The notes under the pieces are model-generated. The model did not search any database. It had not been told where the DNA came from and saw only the letters and a program-made list of their open reading frames with translations. This document shows, piece after piece, positions 63,371 through 64,000 of a stretch of DNA of 64,000 bases (position 1 is its first letter; every line of letters starts with the position of its first letter). Origin of the DNA: Pseudogemmobacter bohemicus (GTDB taxonomy: Bacteria > Pseudomonadota > Alphaproteobacteria > Rhodobacterales > Rhodobacteraceae); NCBI RefSeq assembly GCF_003290025.1, contig NZ_QNHG01000001.1:1449319-1513318 (forward strand), given 5' to 3'. Both the position numbers and the translations under genes were made by a program.

Positions 63371-64000
63371 CTGGGTAATCCGGGATTGCCGTCAGTCTCG
63401 CCCTGCAAGGGGTCCGGGTCAAAGGGAAAATCCGCGCTGCGGGCTGCGGGATTCCTGACCGGGCAAGAAGATCGGCCTTCCCCCCTCGTGGCCTTGCCGC
63501 ATTCCGGGGATGATCCGCAACGAAAAACAACCGGAGGATAACCAGGTTCGGAGGCTGGATTGCCCGATACCAGGGGCAGTAGCGCGGGGCAGAGTACCGA
63601 GGCCACGGGATCAGGGGAGCGAAGGGCTGATCCTCCGGCTTTTGCAGCGGCAGCCCCGGTCTGGGACTATGGCCATAAGATCGCCGCACCCCGCGCCTGT
63701 CAGAGCCGTTGGCGGGTCGGCGATCCGGTTCTGCGCCCGAAGCAGATCAGCACGGGGATTGTCCTCAGTCATTGCGGGCGTCTTGCCGACCCTCCCCCAG
63801 GCGCCCACGAAGGCGCCCGTGCGGGTTTGCCGCGCTGGCCCGGGGCCGGGCCTTAGACGGGTACAAAACCCCTGATCCTATGGCCGCTTGCATTGCGCCA
63901 GAACGGCGCGCCGGGGAAAGGCACCAGGGACAATCCGCGCGCCGGAACCGACCGCGCGGGGCGCCCGCCCGGCACGCTCCGGCGCCCCGCGACGCGGCAT
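63371..64000. other. End of window, no gene recognised
   Basis: 630 bases upstream of the caspase-fold gene. Open stretches here have Arg/Pro-rich shadow composition. A GGCGCC-CACGAA-GGCGCC hairpin lies at about 63800. A promoter for the caspase gene should lie near 63380-63500, but I could not pick one. Confidence 0.4.

Noticed and set aside
59963-63541. 1192-codon open frame on the plus strand
   Set aside because: Complement of the caspase-fold/TPR gene; composition is His/Arg/Gln-rich and no motif is recognisable.
1-64000. CRISPR array
   Set aside because: No regularly spaced direct repeats of 23-40 bases with unique spacers were seen; the tandem repeats at 20.87 and 50.57 kb are too short and have no spacers.

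Overview
The window is high-GC (roughly 64%) chromosomal DNA. Gene content and gene order (aa3-type ctaD, ppiD-trpE, aroK-aroB, xpt, a PccR-type ScfR regulator, hmuP, PPIase/BamB/Der genes) point to an alphaproteobacterium of the Rhodobacteraceae/Paracoccaceae. The species cannot be named from the sequence alone.

Layout. 1-6.1 kb: the 3' two thirds of an RND efflux permease, a Fur-family regulator, and a macAB-like export operon. The operon's adaptor gene has three in-frame stop codons and its ATPase gene has lost its stop by a frameshift. 6.2-24 kb: housekeeping genes, namely a DUF2478 protein behind a perfect palindrome, aroK-aroB, xerD, ctaD, DUF2244, yqeY, carA, a GT2 glycosyltransferase with a GspE/MshEN-type N-terminal domain, a GntR/FCD regulator, a HAD phosphatase, a UbiH-type hydroxylase, and metZ behind a SAM-II riboswitch.

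24.15-38.8 kb: a degraded prophage or phage-derived island next to tRNA-Pro(TGG). It keeps a tyrosine integrase (20 bp from the tRNA), an XRE regulator between two paralogous 28-29-residue membrane peptides, the small terminase, and a large terminase fused in frame to the end of a tail tape-measure protein. It also keeps a tail-fibre gene and an accessory block. That block holds Bro-N, KilA-N, two divergent pairs of ribbon-helix-helix proteins with operator arrays, higBA with two tandem operators, an orphan HsdR-N-like protein and a small lipoprotein. Head, portal and most tail genes are missing, so it is very unlikely to form particles.

38.8-51.7 kb: housekeeping again, with tRNA-Pro, DUF192, a double cold-shock-domain protein, pdxH, fabI, a LysE-type exporter, xpt, an aminotransferase, ppiD-trpE, a GNAT acetyltransferase, pccR with TTTGCAAA half-sites in its own promoter, a lipoprotein and moaA. 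51.8-54.5 kb: an hmuP mini-operon and a second, smaller phage remnant (com, a D12 adenine methylase, a truncated cytosine methylase, and a vestige of a second adenine methylase). 54.7-64 kb: serS, then der, bamB, a YfgM-like protein and a large secreted caspase-fold/TPR protein on the minus strand.

Main points of interest: the terminase/tape-measure fusion, the regulatory architecture of the island's accessory block, the recent-looking inactivation of macAB, and three readable regulatory elements (SAM-II upstream of metZ, the PccR self-operator, the tandem higBA operators).
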